Shown here: positions 27,684 to 40,419 of the stretch, one piece after another
Position numbering within the stretch: the first letter of the stretch is position 1
Layout: every line of letters begins with the position of its first letter
Assembly: GCF_003945595.2 (NCBI RefSeq)
Contig: NW_024104532.1
Coordinates: 7,687,501 to 7,751,500 of the forward strand
From: Pipra filicauda
Taxonomy: Eukaryota; Chordata; Aves; Passeriformes; Pipridae
Length of the DNA: 64,000 bases
Direction: 5' to 3'
The notes under the pieces: model-generated
The model's input: only the letters and a program-made list of their open reading frames with translations
The model's database searches: none
Told to the model about the DNA's origin: nothing
Position numbers and translations under genes: made by a program

Positions 27684-27750
27684 TCACAGATTTCACAAAA
27701 TAGTCTGAGTTGGAAGGGTCCCACAAGGATCATCGAGTCCAGCTCTTAAG
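27684..27750 (-). mobile_element. Short CR1 LINE 3' remnant just upstream of the exon
   Basis: TAGTCTGAGTTGGAAGGG, then ACAAGGATCATCGAGTCCAG, is the characteristic 3' end of an avian CR1 subfamily in minus orientation, preceded by a decayed TCACAGATTTCACAAAA terminal repeat. It is only about 65 bp long and ends about 116 nt before the teneurin exon. Confidence 0.88.
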
Positions 27751-27830
27751 TGAATGATACACAGTATAATTAAGTGAAATTAAAAAGGTCTGTTATTTTA
27801 AAGCTTAAAATAAATCCCCTGGGTTTTAAA

Positions 27831-27866
27831 TTAATGAATTATTTTTTTTTTTTACTACCCTTCCAG
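27831..27866 (+). other. Splice acceptor region: branch-point candidate, pyrimidine tract and AG
   Basis: A long T-run followed by TACTACCCTTCCAG ends in AG immediately before the teneurin exon. A TTAAT at 27831-27835 fits the loose vertebrate branch-point pattern yUnAy and puts its adenosine 33 nt before the exon, within the usual range. The acceptor looks strong because the tract is almost uninterrupted. The branch-point choice is inference; TTTAC at 27851-27855 also fits but is very close to the AG. Confidence 0.8.
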
Positions 27867-28142
27867 GAACAAACTTCACCCTTGCAGAACTAGGGATCTG
27901 TGAGCCCTCTCCCCATCGCAGCGGCTACTGCTCAGACATAGGAATACTCCACCAGGGCTATTCCTTGAGCACGGGCTCCGATGCCGACTCGGACACGGAG
28001 GGGGGGATGTCTCCGGAACATGCCATCAGGCTGTGGGGAAGAGGGATCAAATCCAGGCGCAGTTCTGGGCTGTCAAGTCGTGAAAACTCAGCTCTCACCC
28101 TCACCGACTCCGACAACGAGAACAAGTCAGACGAGGAGAACG
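27867..28142 (+). CDS. TENM2: Internal coding exon of teneurin-2, cytoplasmic Teneurin_N region (partial gene)
   Basis: The exon gives 91 complete codons flanked by two split glycine codons, with no stop. Teneurins are type II transmembrane adhesion proteins of neurons that pair across synapses with latrophilins and other teneurins; this exon lies in the intracellular N-terminal domain (Teneurin_N family). Visible in order: a start [20 protein letters not shown] (residues 1-20), an acidic stretch [15 protein letters not shown] (37-51) that loosely resembles an EF-hand loop, RLWGRG (54-59), a basic serine patch [12 protein letters not shown] (60-71), [16 protein letters not shown] (76-91). RRSS at 63-66 fits a basophilic-kinase site, which is inference. 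[16 protein letters not shown] and [12 protein letters not shown] match teneurin-2 as I remember it; TENM3 and TENM4 differ at many of these positions. Bounded by AG at 27865-27866 and GT at 28143-28144, both phase 1. The frame is set by the protein match, not by an ATG. It carries a G7 run at 28000-28006. The rest of the gene lies outside the window. Confidence 0.95.
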
Positions 28143-28148
28143 GTAGGG
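28140..28148 (+). other. Splice donor of the TENM2 exon
   Basis: The exon ends ACG and the intron begins GTAGGG. The -1 G and +5 G fit the consensus, but -2 is C and +4 is G, so this is a moderate rather than ideal U1 site. The donor is placed here because phase 1 is kept and known teneurin-2 continues Asn-Gly-Arg after this point. If the intron were retained, translation would add only Gly-Arg-Ala and stop at TGA 28151-28153. Confidence 0.85.
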
Positions 28149-28153
28149 CCTGA

Positions 28154-31100
28154 TTCTAAAATACGTTCCTAATGTACACGTGTGAGAACGTGGTCATACT
28201 TAAAAACACTCAAGTCTTCTTTTAAAGGTGGTATTTTCACTTTCTCAGTTTGACTAAAGCTGCTTTTTAATGTAGATTTTTTTTTTAACCATCAGTATCA
28301 GGAAGCTCACAGATGCATCATATGATATATATCATGTTTGATCTTACAATTTGCTTTTTGCACCGTGATCCTTCACATAAGTTTGTGCTCGGAGTAAATT
28401 GAATTAAACTTAATGATGAGAAGCAGAAAGGAATTTCTTAAGAGAAATAGTTTCTCATATGTGATTTTTCTACACAACTTGAAGTAATATTAATAATCCA
28501 CAGTGTGCTGGTAGCTGGAACAGTGATGCTAATTCGTAACAATCAGGTTTAATTTGATGTATTTTTTTCATGTTTTTGAAGTTGTAAAAGAATTACTTTG
28601 CCGTTTGCATATTGGTATTGGGGGGCTTTTAGGAAGCAAACCTATAGATCAGGTTGGGTCAGAACACTTCTGCTTGGTGTGGTTTATTAAGGTCACAGAA
28701 ATTAATTCTTGGCAGTGTACCACTCACTTGGGACAAAACAGCTCAGCAGTCACTCGATTCAGGTTCTTCATATGTATCACCTTAAAGTTTTTAGGTGGGA
28801 TATTTTCTGCACTTACATATGTTTCAAGAACTAAAGAGGGAAAATAGTAAAAAGGGATTTGTGTGATTTTTGCCTTCCATCCTGTGGAGCGAGGAAGGTG
28901 CAAACTCAGCTTAGTTAAAATAGAAACGAAAGGTTTTGATTCTTGTCTTTCTGAGGAGGTGAAGAGGAACCTCCCTAACATCACACCCTCAGAGCAACTG
29001 TTCCAGCAGCTGACACCAGCTCATGAAGGCAGCTCTCTGCTAAGCATATTACTTGTGATAAAATTCAGTTTGATACGTTTTGGGTGCCTCTCAGGAGAGG
29101 ATTTTTGTAGGTGTTTGTTTTGGGCTCCTCCCTGTACTTACTGACAGTTGTCTAGGTTTCAACAAAGCTGGTGTGCCAGGCACTAAAAAAACAAGCAACT
29201 GCTTGTCAAAACAAACAAGGAAAAAACAAATTACAGTTTATATATTGATAGAAAGAAGTTCAGAAAAGTGCCATTGATTTTGTTTGTAACAGCAGTCCTT
29301 TTTTTTTTTTTTTATTTAAATTGAATCTTCAAGTACTATCTCCTGTAGTAGCAGGATACATTTCTTCATCAAAACCAAGGAGGGAATGTGCATTTACTAA
29401 TAATGGCTTGTACAAGGAAGCCCATGTTTTAAAAGGAATAAGTGACTGGTTATTTGATTTTTCCTTTTTTTCTTTTTAATGGTACCATTCACAGAAAATA
29501 TGACAACTTCCACTGATTTTTAGTGCACTTTTGGTAAGGCTACTGAGCGTAATTTCAAATAGAAAACCTGACTAATAGAATTCTGGCATTATGGAATGAT
29601 TGGGTTTCAATTCTGTAGCAGAAATTCACTTCTCTGAAGGTGGTTGTCTCCATTTCAATGGCAGCAGCGTGCCACACACCTTTTGTCTGAGGAAATGTGA
29701 TTTCAGGACCTACTTTTATACAAATTGTCGCAGATATTGATAAAAGAATGGGTCTGTTTGCTTGGTTTTCAATTTCATCCTTATAATAATGAATTATTAA
29801 GTAATTAGAAATCTAGTGCAGTGAATCCATTTTGAATAGGTAATTTTTCTAACAGTGATGTTACCAGGAGAAAGAAGAACATAATCAGGTAGCAAGCAAG
29901 AAACAAGGCAGTATGTGGAATTCGTTTTTACTTGCCAAAGTTTCTGTGAGAAGGGTTTCTCTGTGTTTGGTTGTTTGAAAAAAAAAACACCCCACAAGTC
30001 AGAAGCAACTGTTATATTCACAGAGGTGTTAACTTCAGGAAACTTTCCAGCCTTACTCTCTCACGTACCCTGGTTAGCTCAAAAATCGATGCTTCTTCAC
30101 ATGGCTGGTTTCATGAAGTTTTGGGATGCATTATCATATAGATTGACAGTTGCCCCACTGGTTCAGCACCACGGTGTGGACACTTACAAACCCATCATTA
30201 ATTTCTCACGCTTGTGCCCAGCAGTGGTTTCCTACATAATAAACACTCTGTCCTTCAGAAGCAGATCAATAACCTGCCAGGTGTTTGTCTGGAGAGGAAG
30301 TAACAAGAATCTATATTTCAAGAGAAATTTGCACTCTGATATGGTTTGAGATTTGCAGGATACCAGCATAAAACGAGGCATTGCTTAGAATGAGACTTTA
30401 CCAATTTATCCCCAGCAATATTTGAGGGAACTCATGATGCATAGACCTCTGACTTTATTTAAAGTACTGTTAAGGCTCTTTCCCTGATACAGTTCAAGTG
30501 TTGTGTTATGAAACAGTAGTTAAACTCCAAAAGATGATTTTTTTTTTTTTAATATTGAGATGCTATCATAATTCCTAGCACTGCATTTAACAAAACCCAA
30601 ACAAGACGACCAACACTTTTTTTTGGTGTTATTAAATCTGTTTTGTCATTTTTAGCACATCTCCAAGTAGCACAGAGGAGGCCTAATTTCTAAAAATTGC
30701 TCTGGCAATATGATTTTGTTCCCATTCAAATCCATTCACAAAGCTTGTGACCATTTTCTGCACTTGTAGATTTAGTATGATTTAATTTTATCATAAACTA
30801 GAATGCTGTGAACCTTGAAATACTAGCAGGTCTGAAATGCTTATAGATAAATTGAAATAATGGAAACTCATTAAATTCCATGTTTTACTTGATACACTGC
30901 AATTCTTCCTGACAAAACACCTTATTGACATTTGAAAAACAACACTTATTTTCAGAAATCTGATTAGGCTCTAAATTCTTATCATATCTCACAGCTTTTC
31001 CTACTGTTGCAATCTGATCATCTCAAGTTCTTTAGACAAGTCAATGTGAATATGTAACACCAATCTGTCACCAAATTTTTATTCAACATGATGTATTTGA

Positions 31101-34100
31101 GTTTATTTAAGTAAAATACTCTTTTTTGTTTTGTACAAATATAAAAAGTCAGTTAGAAATACAGGACACCTCTCATTTCATGTGCCAGCTTTGTAGAGAG
31201 AATTACCTGTGGGGACCTGCAGCTGAGGAGTATAGGGGATATACCACAGTTCCTGAATGCTTTTTTTTTTTTCTTTTATTAAATCCTGGAACAGTTTATT
31301 CCAAAACATTCTGGAAAACTTTCAAAAAGTAGCTTTTTCATCAGTTGTCATGTTCTTTCTTGAGCCTACAGTGTTTCTATCTCCAGAGTAAAGCTTAGGT
31401 GGTGGTTATATTTAGGGAGTGACCTTGAAACAAGTACCCTTTCAGGCTTCCATTGCTTTTTTTTTCCCCTTCTTTTTTGAAAAAGAGAAGAGGTTTTCCT
31501 TTTTTAAAAAAGTTGAGTTAAAAATTATGTTCTTCTCAAAAATATAAAACATGGTAAATTAAGGAAAATTTAAAAATCCATGAAAACAGAGTGATCATAA
31601 TTAAAGGAGCATTTATGTGCAGAATCCTTTTGCAGCAGAACTGCAATCTTCTCTTTTCCTGGCTTCACTATTATTGAATGACCAGTTCCAGGCTATTAGG
31701 GAGGCGATTAAATTCAACTGACATTAGGCAGATGGGAGTGAAAAGCTGAACAGACCAATAATAGAGAAGAGAAAAGATAATCCTACGTAGAGGAAAGGAG
31801 AAAGGAAAAGTAACACGTGAACTCGGAGCAGGTCTTGGTAATATTTCAGAGTGCTAAAAGGAACTAGTAGGCTCAAAGTGAATCCAGGAGGAGGGCTTTT
31901 GATGTGAGTCTAGATTGTGTTCATTCCTCTGTTGTGAAAGAGAAAACATCTGGAATGGTGTCGTGACTTTTGAGAAGGTTTTCACCTTGACATTTTTTGT
32001 ATTGATAACATTATTGTATATAATGGATAGGTACTATGACTGGTAGAATGTGACAGAAAACAAAATGTTTATAATGAGATTTCTGCATTGATATTAGAAT
32101 ACCAAACACTTGAGATGTTTCTGTTTTACATTTGTGTGTCAGAGAAGGAAAAAAAAAAAGGGTGTCTTGGGGGATGAGAAGAATTTCCAGGGCTGAAACC
32201 ATATTATTAAAATAATGTCAGACCAAAAAAGGTAATCAAGGACTACTTTTATCTTAATAGTACTGATTGTGAACTGAGCAGCAAGACAAAAATGAATGAG
32301 GAGGAATAAAGCAATCCCCAAGGTCAGCAAAACAAGGGAGAGTTCAAGGTCGTGGAATTACTGTGGAAATCTGTGCACGTTTTCAAGAAATCCACAAGAC
32401 AACACTGTGGGTTTGGCAGCTCTTTGTAGATAAAACCTGTGAGAAGCAAACACTCCTGTGTCGATACCCAGCTGCACCTTGGGAGGGGTGGGAAAGTTAT
32501 TGGAATGAACCTGGAGAGTCCCCTGAATCCAGCAGTGCACCTTCCCTTTCCTCACTTCACCTCCTTTCTTCCTGCAGAAGCTTTTCCATCCTCCACTGGA
32601 GCCAGCCTGGCTCCAGCAGCGGCTCTGAGGAGTCAAGTCATGTAGAAAGGTGTTGTAGGAAGCTGCCCCAATATTTTCAGGTTCCATATCCATCAGTATT
32701 TCCTATTCTAGACCTGTTGGTGACAATGAATTCTGCTGGTTTTCCACCTTGGAAAAAAACCACATTGGTGGTGTTTTTTACTGTAGTAATTGAAAGTTTG
32801 AAAAACAGGCAATACCTTGTGTGCATATCACTTATTATTGAATGAAGGAGCACCATGAATAAAAAAGATTAAGTATAAGGTAGAATATGAAAAGCTCTAT
32901 TTATGTTGTACTTCTGATTGAATCTTATGAAAAATTAGGGAAATTATATTCTCTCTATTTTTTCCTTGCTATGAAGTTTTCAATGGTCATTTCATACACT
33001 AATTTCTCAAACGAATCTTAAAACAGAAAAACCACTTCATAATTTAAACTGACCTCACATTTTATCATTGCTTCAATTATATGAGCAGTATAATCTGAGC
33101 TTTTCTTAGGATGTTGAATAACAGACTTACAATAGAAAAAAATTATATTTTTGTGTCAGAGGAGTTTACAAAAAGGCACCAGACAGATGACAGCCAAGGA
33201 GTTTATTTTCTTGTTTTTACTGTTGTAATTTTGACATGTTGTTCTCAATATTTTATTACTTCAATTTTTTTTTTTCCAGCTTCCTATTTAACACTTCATA
33301 ATTTGCAGGAAGGATTATGGTGAAACTGCGATTCTACTCTTGGGAATATTTTGGGTTTTTCATGTGCATGCGAATTTCTCTGAATGGCAAGACCAGTTTG
33401 AAAATAGGTTTGAATGTTCCTGGTTCCAGATTTCTGTTTGGGTTAAAAAAGTGGCAGATTAAGCTTGCTTCCTAAAGTTTCCCACTAAGAAATGCTCACT
33501 TTCAGCAATGGGAAATATGGACTGTTTAGACTAATGGTGATGCAGTTGGAGCAGATCTGTGTAGTGCTCAAGTGGGGGGGGAAATACAATCTACCTTTAT
33601 AATTTTGAGACAGAATACCAATGTTTTGTGTACAAGAAGCAGCAGGGAAGCTGTAGAATCACTGTGTGTGTCACAGTGAAGCGCTGATTTCAGCTGGTGC
33701 TGCTGCCTGGGAAAACGTTGTGCCTGTTTCTCTCCCAGAGCGACCCAGGTAGCTTGGAAATGACAGGAGGGACAGATCTGAAAGAGAAGAGGGGAAGAGC
33801 TGCCACAGTTGTACGATCTGTTCATAGCTGAGGAGGTGGCCAGATGGTCCTGAGGAAGTGGTGAGATTGAAATGAAATGTCATATACTGGGGAAATGGCA
33901 CTGCGTACGTCACACGTCACCCAGACTCCTGAAGGAGGAGAGCTGGGGAGGTTTGCTCCTGCATGGGCAGCTTCATCTCTGCTTTAGGAAGGCTCGTAAA
34001 GTACTTTGTAAATGACAAATTTAGAAAGTCATTAAGCACAGTATCAAAGCTCGGTTGCTTAAGTGGATCCAATTTTGATGTGCTCTCAAAACCTGAGGGC

Positions 34101-37100
34101 ACTTCTGATAGGAAGTGGTTTCCTAATGAGGGAATTGACTAGCAGGGATGACTTTTAAAGACTTAACTACACATCAACTCAATTTTGTCCAGGTAAATGG
34201 CTTATGCATTCAGTGTAGAGGGATGTAGATGAGGGGGTTAAGGACAAAAAATAGATAGGTAGTACTGGTAAACTTTAAAGCCTTGTGGAAGACAGGAATA
34301 TGGAATGACAGTATTTAAGAGCTTAAAAGTTTGTTTCAATTTTAGTAGAACCCAGCAACACTGAAGCGTAGGTCGGCAGGATGATGTGGTGAAGTAGTGC
34401 TGCACACGCTGGTATGTTGAAAGAGCTCAATAGATACTGTCTGGAACACAGTGTTTGATGATATTCTGGAGACTGAGGCTGGAAAAGTGACAAGGGTGAA
34501 AGGTCTGCTTAGGTGGCCTAAAAGGGTAAAAATAAAAACCCAACCAACATCTTGACCTTCAGTTGCTTGTAGGTGGCATTCAGACTTTGGCAGCCATTAG
34601 ATCTTCCCCTCAGTTCAGTGTTGACCTGAGAGATGTCCATCAGGATCCTGGGTTTCATCCTCCCAGAGATACATGTGTCTCTAGCCCTCCTGAATATAGA
34701 AGAAATGGATGAAATGTTAAAAAAAAAACCCAAACAACCAAACAAATCCCAACCAAAACACTGCAAAACAAAACAGCCTCTTATGAAGGGTGAGGAGGGG
34801 TCTTACACCTCGAGTGTCCGCAGTGTTCTTGCCCATTCATTTCAGGCAGGGTTTCAGTGTCTGTACAGTTTTTCATTGCCCCTGAGGTGTCAGTGATTTC
34901 GGACCAGTGTCATACTCTGGCAGCCCTCATCGGGCTTTTTGTCCATATCCCCTCTGAGGGCCTGGCTGGAGCTGTATCCTGTTTTCCGGTCTCTCTCTTC
35001 ATGGTGGTTTTTTTGGATTATGTGATTGCCCTCCATATAACTGCATGAAACAAGGCAACCAGGAATTGAGACCTAGGAAATTCAGTCCAGTATTTAGCCA
35101 GGAAACTGAGGAAAACAGAAAAATGGGCTGCTGAATTAAGGCTATCAGGAGAAAAATGAAGCAGCTGGGTTCATAAACTGCTGAGGCTAGCTGGGATCTT
35201 CCTTTTTCCTGAATTCATAGGGAAAGAGCTTTTGCCTGCAGCTGTATCTACATCATTGCGTGAAGGTCACAACATGGAGAGCTTTTTTAAAAAAAAAACT
35301 CTCAAAATAACCACAAGATTTTTCAATTAGTGTTTTAATGATGAGCCTTTCCATCTAGTTGAGTGAAATGATGAAACTATGTCGAACAAGAACTCTATTA
35401 TAACACATTATTCAGTTTGTCAATTATTAGTATTAGAAAAGCAAACTTAGATGATATAGGTCACCCAGGTAAGGAAATGGCAGTGCCTTTGTTCAAAGCA
35501 TAACTGAGTTAGAATAATGCCTTTTTATTCTTTTCTATAACAGAGATGTGTATCAGATAAAGTCAATCCAGCTTGGTACTAAATGTGTAGTGAGTGGCTG
35601 ATGAGCAATAAAACCTTCCCAGGCAGGTTTGCATGTACATGGTGTTTAACAAAATTTGTTATGATGAAACAAAAAGCTGTGTATTTCACATTTCCCTTGT
35701 AAACTGAAGCACAGACCACAGGAATCCGTACAGTGAATTTATGTTTTCTTGCCTTGCAAAATGCTGTGAAATTTTACCAAAAGCTTTCTTGAAATTTGTC
35801 AAGGTACCTTTTTAGCCTTCTGACACCTTTCCTCATGTATCATATCCCACTATTAATAATCTTCCCAATTACAAAGATTTGCATACTTCAGTGATTAGTG
35901 TATAATTGGGTGAAGGTACATTCTGTTTTTTCTAGTCAATCCTTCATTTATGAAGCTCAGCCTGAGTCTGATCAGCTCTGGTAGTGCAGTGAATACCTAT
36001 TGTCACACGTGTAAGGCTGTTTAAGTATCATTACTATTTCTAAATATTTCATGGGATATGCTTTTTGTTTACACTCTGCACACTGTTCTTTTCAAGGAAC
36101 CTGTCAGCTTTTCAAAGACAGTATATTTGAATTGATTGTTAACATGATGTTGAAGTGTAACATTCTACTCAGGTAGGAAAGAATTCATCTTCAGTTAGAA
36201 AATGGATAGGATAATGATCCCTTAGCTCTTCTGGTGCCAAAGATTTTATATGGATATATTAGAATAAACAGACTTTGTTGAAAATTAAATTATCCCATAA
36301 CTAATGAGTTTCCAGAGAGATTATTATTATGTTAGTCTTTTATTGTACAACTTTTTTTCACTTAGTTCTTCAGTAGTACATTATAAAGATGTTTCCTAAG
36401 TTCTGTTCCTTAGATCAGAGAAGAGAAAATCTAATTCATAAGTCTGATTTTTATGTTTTACCTATAAAGTCTTTTTGTGACGACTTTCTGGCAGAATTGG
36501 CTTCTGTCAGATACTGTAGGAGCAGCGTGGAAATCAACTGTTTTCTTTGCTTTTAATTTCATCCTGTTTCACACAGGTTAAAGACAACTTTATACTTAAC
36601 TTAAGCTTTTATGCATTCTATGAAAGTCTCCTTCCTTGGCATTGATAAGGGAAGTACTTTTATCTATTTGTTCAGTATTTTTGTAGCATTAGAAATTGCT
36701 GACTCTGTGACATTGTTCCTGTAAGAAGCTGTGGGGATGATTGGCAGTGCTTCAGGAAGGCTGAAGCTCTTCCTCTCGAATCAAATGAGAGACTTTTTTA
36801 GGAGCAGCTGTTTGTCCACTTTCAAACCACTTACCCGTTCACTCTTTGGCTCACAGACCTCTCATCAATGTTCTTTAACATCTCAGAAGCTGTTGGTAGC
36901 ACTACAGAGACCATGCTGAAATCTTAGCTACATGTGAACTTAGCTACATGATAAAAGTAGAGGACCATTTTTTTCAATTTATAGTTTGTCTATCTGATGG
37001 TTAAAGAACATCAGGTTAGACTAAACCTATGAAAGAAATATGTGATACTGGGGAGATGGAAGTATTTTGAAAAACTTGTCTTTTCCTTAACCTTTCCTCT

Positions 37101-40100
37101 ACCTGCTATTGAAGGCTGGTTATCCTTGTTCTTAAAGCTGCAACTTTTAACTTAAACCTGCCTTTTGCAACTTGTAGTAGGAATCCTTTCCATGTAACAG
37201 ATTTACATGAAGAAGTAGTTTTAAATGTTTTCCCAGGCTGAATAATTGACCTCATTATGTGTTACTGTTTGTCACCAGAGGGTGCCATTGCTGTGATCTT
37301 CCACATTCTTGTGCTAAAACCACTGACTTTTGGAAGAGGTGCTGCTTCTATACAGTACCTCTTCCTTTGGTTGTGTAAAGCAATGGCAAGAAAAATGGCC
37401 TCATGGAGAATAATTTTCACAACTGGCAGCAGAGTAATGTAGATGAAAACAGTAGTTGGAACAACCACGTCCTAAAAAGGGGCTGTTTCCTTGCTGTCTG
37501 CTTGGGTTTGTTACATGAATACTTTTAATTAACACCACTTACACTGGAGTTGTCTAAAAACTTATTTTTTACCTTGAAAATCTCCACAAGTTTCTAGATC
37601 CTTAGTGCTGTGCAGCAGAACAGCACCAGGGGCAGAGGAACAGGCAGTTTTATTTGTGAATGAAGTTACAGAAGAAGGTGTAGCTACTACAGAGTAAGTT
37701 GCTGGCATATTCTGTGCTGGCTCCTCAAGGCATTTGCCCTAATTTTAACATGTGTTAGAGCCTTAGGCTTGCATGTACTATCTGTTCCCTGAGTCTGTGG
37801 TGTTGTCCATCTGTGGTCAGGGAACGGGATCTGAGAGAGAGATTTACATGAGCCAGACTCTAACAAATGTAGTTGATTCCTGGAATGTATCACAGTTCAT
37901 TCCCAGAGCACAGCAGACTATTTAAATGCAATACAAACTCACAGTTATACTTTCCATCCTTTGGTATTTTCTCTGGGCTCCTAAATATGCAATGCAGATA
38001 AATGAAATAAAAATATGAGCTTATCAAGCTTGTTTTCCTATAGGCTGAGATGGAAGAAGTAGTTTTGGTAGTTTTTAATTTTTATTTTATTAAGAACCGT
38101 GCTGGTATCATTGAAGGCCTTCAAATAACATCTCTCTGGGTCAGATCTTGCAGCTGAGCAACTATTCAGTGGAGAGGATGACTTTTGTGGGTTTTGAAGT
38201 TGTTATAAATACCTCAATAATTGCTGACTGTTCAAGTCATTCAGGCTTTTCGGTGGTGTTTTGCTTATATGGAGAACATCTTCATCATCGAGTTGATGGA
38301 ATTGTATTTGCCTGGAAGTTCAAGGCGCCCATGGAAACCACAATTTCCTTGGCATGTTTTGCCCTATTGAAACCGAGATACCATCTTGTAAGAAGGCATA
38401 ATATCATCCAATTGCAGCAACATGCCTGTAGGCAAGGCACAATATGTGAGCATCATTTGTTTGCTCAGAGCCACGACTGTCATTCAGAAATATTGAAAGG
38501 TAGCAGTTGGATTTTTTCACACAAATGGTTAAGGGACTTTTCTCAACATCAAATTAGCGTTCAAGAGTGAAAATATAGCTTCTGTTTCCTCAGATGCTGA
38601 GCTGTAAGAAATGAGTAATCGTGATTCCTGGGGGAATTTTTTTATTTTATTTTTTTCTTGTGTGGTAGCAGATAAATGGGTTTATCAGTTTTCCACAGAA
38701 CACTTATATTTAGTAAACTTGAAATGAGATGAATTACAGTGAAGTTACTCCTCTTTCCAGTTTTCTTTAAGAGGAGAATTATTTTAAGGAGTTGTATGCT
38801 ATTTTTGTATCTCCCACATAATGCTATAGCCTTAAGCTATATTACACAGTGTGAATAAAGACAAAACAAGGGAATGGCTATAATTGCTTAACAGAGTGGA
38901 GTTTGTCTTTTGTAGAATTTTTTTTTTTTCTATTTCAGCTTCTTATTGCTCAGTAAAACAGGACATCACTAACACTTGTACTAGTTTACAGTTTTAGAGT
39001 GCAGTGAACAGAAAGTGTGGGGTGGGAAGGATTAGGTCAAGGCTAAGACTGGGATCTGCACCCTGGAAAGACAAGTGGGTGAGAACAAGTAGTGGGACGT
39101 GAGGCACGAAGGAAAGAGGAGTCCAAGGAGGCTTCAGGAAACATCACACCAGTGCAAGGAAGTAGTAAACTGCCATCAAAAATGTCTTTATTAGGCATGT
39201 GTGTGTGCTGGTTTTCAAAAGCATGTTATAGCAATACAGAGAAGAACTTTTGATTGTTTTGATCCATACATAAAGGCTGGTGTTCACTTTAATATTTCTT
39301 TTACTGTGGCAAATTGGCCTTGGAGGATGAATGTGTGGGTGAGTGCCACAAGTTTGCAAGGAATTGAATGCTTGTGTTATAGGTCTGTGAATGGGATACA
39401 AATATTTGATGCATTTCATTGTTATTTCTAAAGCTAATAATAACTGTAAATCAGTTAGTTCTCTTCTTTTGCAGAGTTCTCTACATTTTAAGCATTAAAT
39501 AGTGAAATAATCAACCTTATGTGCCCAGTCCTGTCAATATATCCCTGGGCAGCTGCTCAAAGACTCCTTGAGTCTCAATCATCCAGATTCATTTGCCAGT
39601 TCTAATTTTCTGGATAATTACTGCATACTTCAAGACCACTTCTGTTGTGATACTTAGCCAGATTTAATTCTTTCAGATACTTTATTTCTTAACCTATAAT
39701 TTGACTTCCCCCAAGAGTATCTGAAGATGGGTACCCATATTCAGTTTAGTCCTAAATTTCAGGATTGGATCACGCTCCCAGCCTGTCCTCTGTTGCAATC
39801 AAGACTCACTGTCTTGTCCCCTGTAGACTCTCTATTTGTGGACTAAATGTCCTTATAAAGAAGTAATGACACTCAGTTCATAATGGAGCACAGTATCAGC
39901 TCTCAGAGGTGACAGAATGCCATCTAATCTTTTCAAATGAATGTTTCTATTAATTTAAAGCTGAAGTTCTCCTATGTTTTTGGGTTTTTTGAATTAATTA
40001 ATTACATTTTGCTTCCCTAGGTAGCAGGACAGATGAAGGCAGTCTGATGTGATTAAAATTATGAATTACTATTTTTTTAATTTTAAAAAAAGGGATAAAT

Positions 40101-40400
40101 AGGAGACCAATGATAAATGTTAGAAGACTAACCTATAACCACAGTGGGCAGACATTCATAATCAGTGTTTTCAGTGTTATTGTCAGTCCAGCTGTTTTTC
40201 TAAAGATCCTGAGAAAACACTCTGTGGGCAGTCAGCACTGCAGCAGTTCAGCTTGAAGGCTGGAGGTGAGGGGGAGGATTTGGACAGAATTCTGAGGACT
40301 TCACAGTAGTATCACTAAGATAAATAATTCTACATGGTGAAGTGTAATGGAGGTAGAGCAGGCAGCTGTATGCTTCTGGTTTTGGTCAGTCCTCTGATAT
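28154..40400. other. Intronic stretch after the exon, no gene seen
   Basis: T-runs lie at 29299-29313, 30538-30550, 31261-31272 and 38918-38929, a G8 run at 33574-33581, and a perfect palindrome at 32596-32616. The longest open frame of the window (32363-32845, 160 codons) is here, but its translation is compositionally ordinary and matches nothing I recognise. Confidence 0.6.
32596..32616. repeat. Inverted repeat, perfect 10-bp arms, 1-nt spacer
   Basis: CTGGAGCCAG at 32596-32605, one C, then CTGGCTCCAG at 32607-32616. GC-rich compared with its surroundings. Confidence 0.95.
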
Positions 40401-40419
40401 TTTATACTAAAGGGTTTGG

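Larger units (their letters stand above)
1..27866 (+). other. TENM2: Upstream TENM2 intron (partial, 5' end outside window)
   Basis: Everything before the exon is AT-rich, stop-rich in all frames and without any recognisable protein match. Since the exon is internal and in phase 1, this must be intron or, at its far left, sequence beyond another exon that I do not see. Very long first introns are known for vertebrate teneurin genes. I searched by eye for the exon that should encode the preceding N-terminal residues and did not find it here. Confidence 0.8.

Noticed and set aside
27965..28153. Apparent start of a small protein within the teneurin exon
   Set aside because: The frame opens at a TTG leucine codon inside the exon and ends in intron; it is part of the exon reading frame, not a separate gene.
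32363..32845. Longest open frame in the window (160 codons, +)
   Set aside because: No recognisable domain, no splice or promoter context, ordinary composition, and overlapped by other-strand frames of similar length. Expected by chance in a GC-richer patch.
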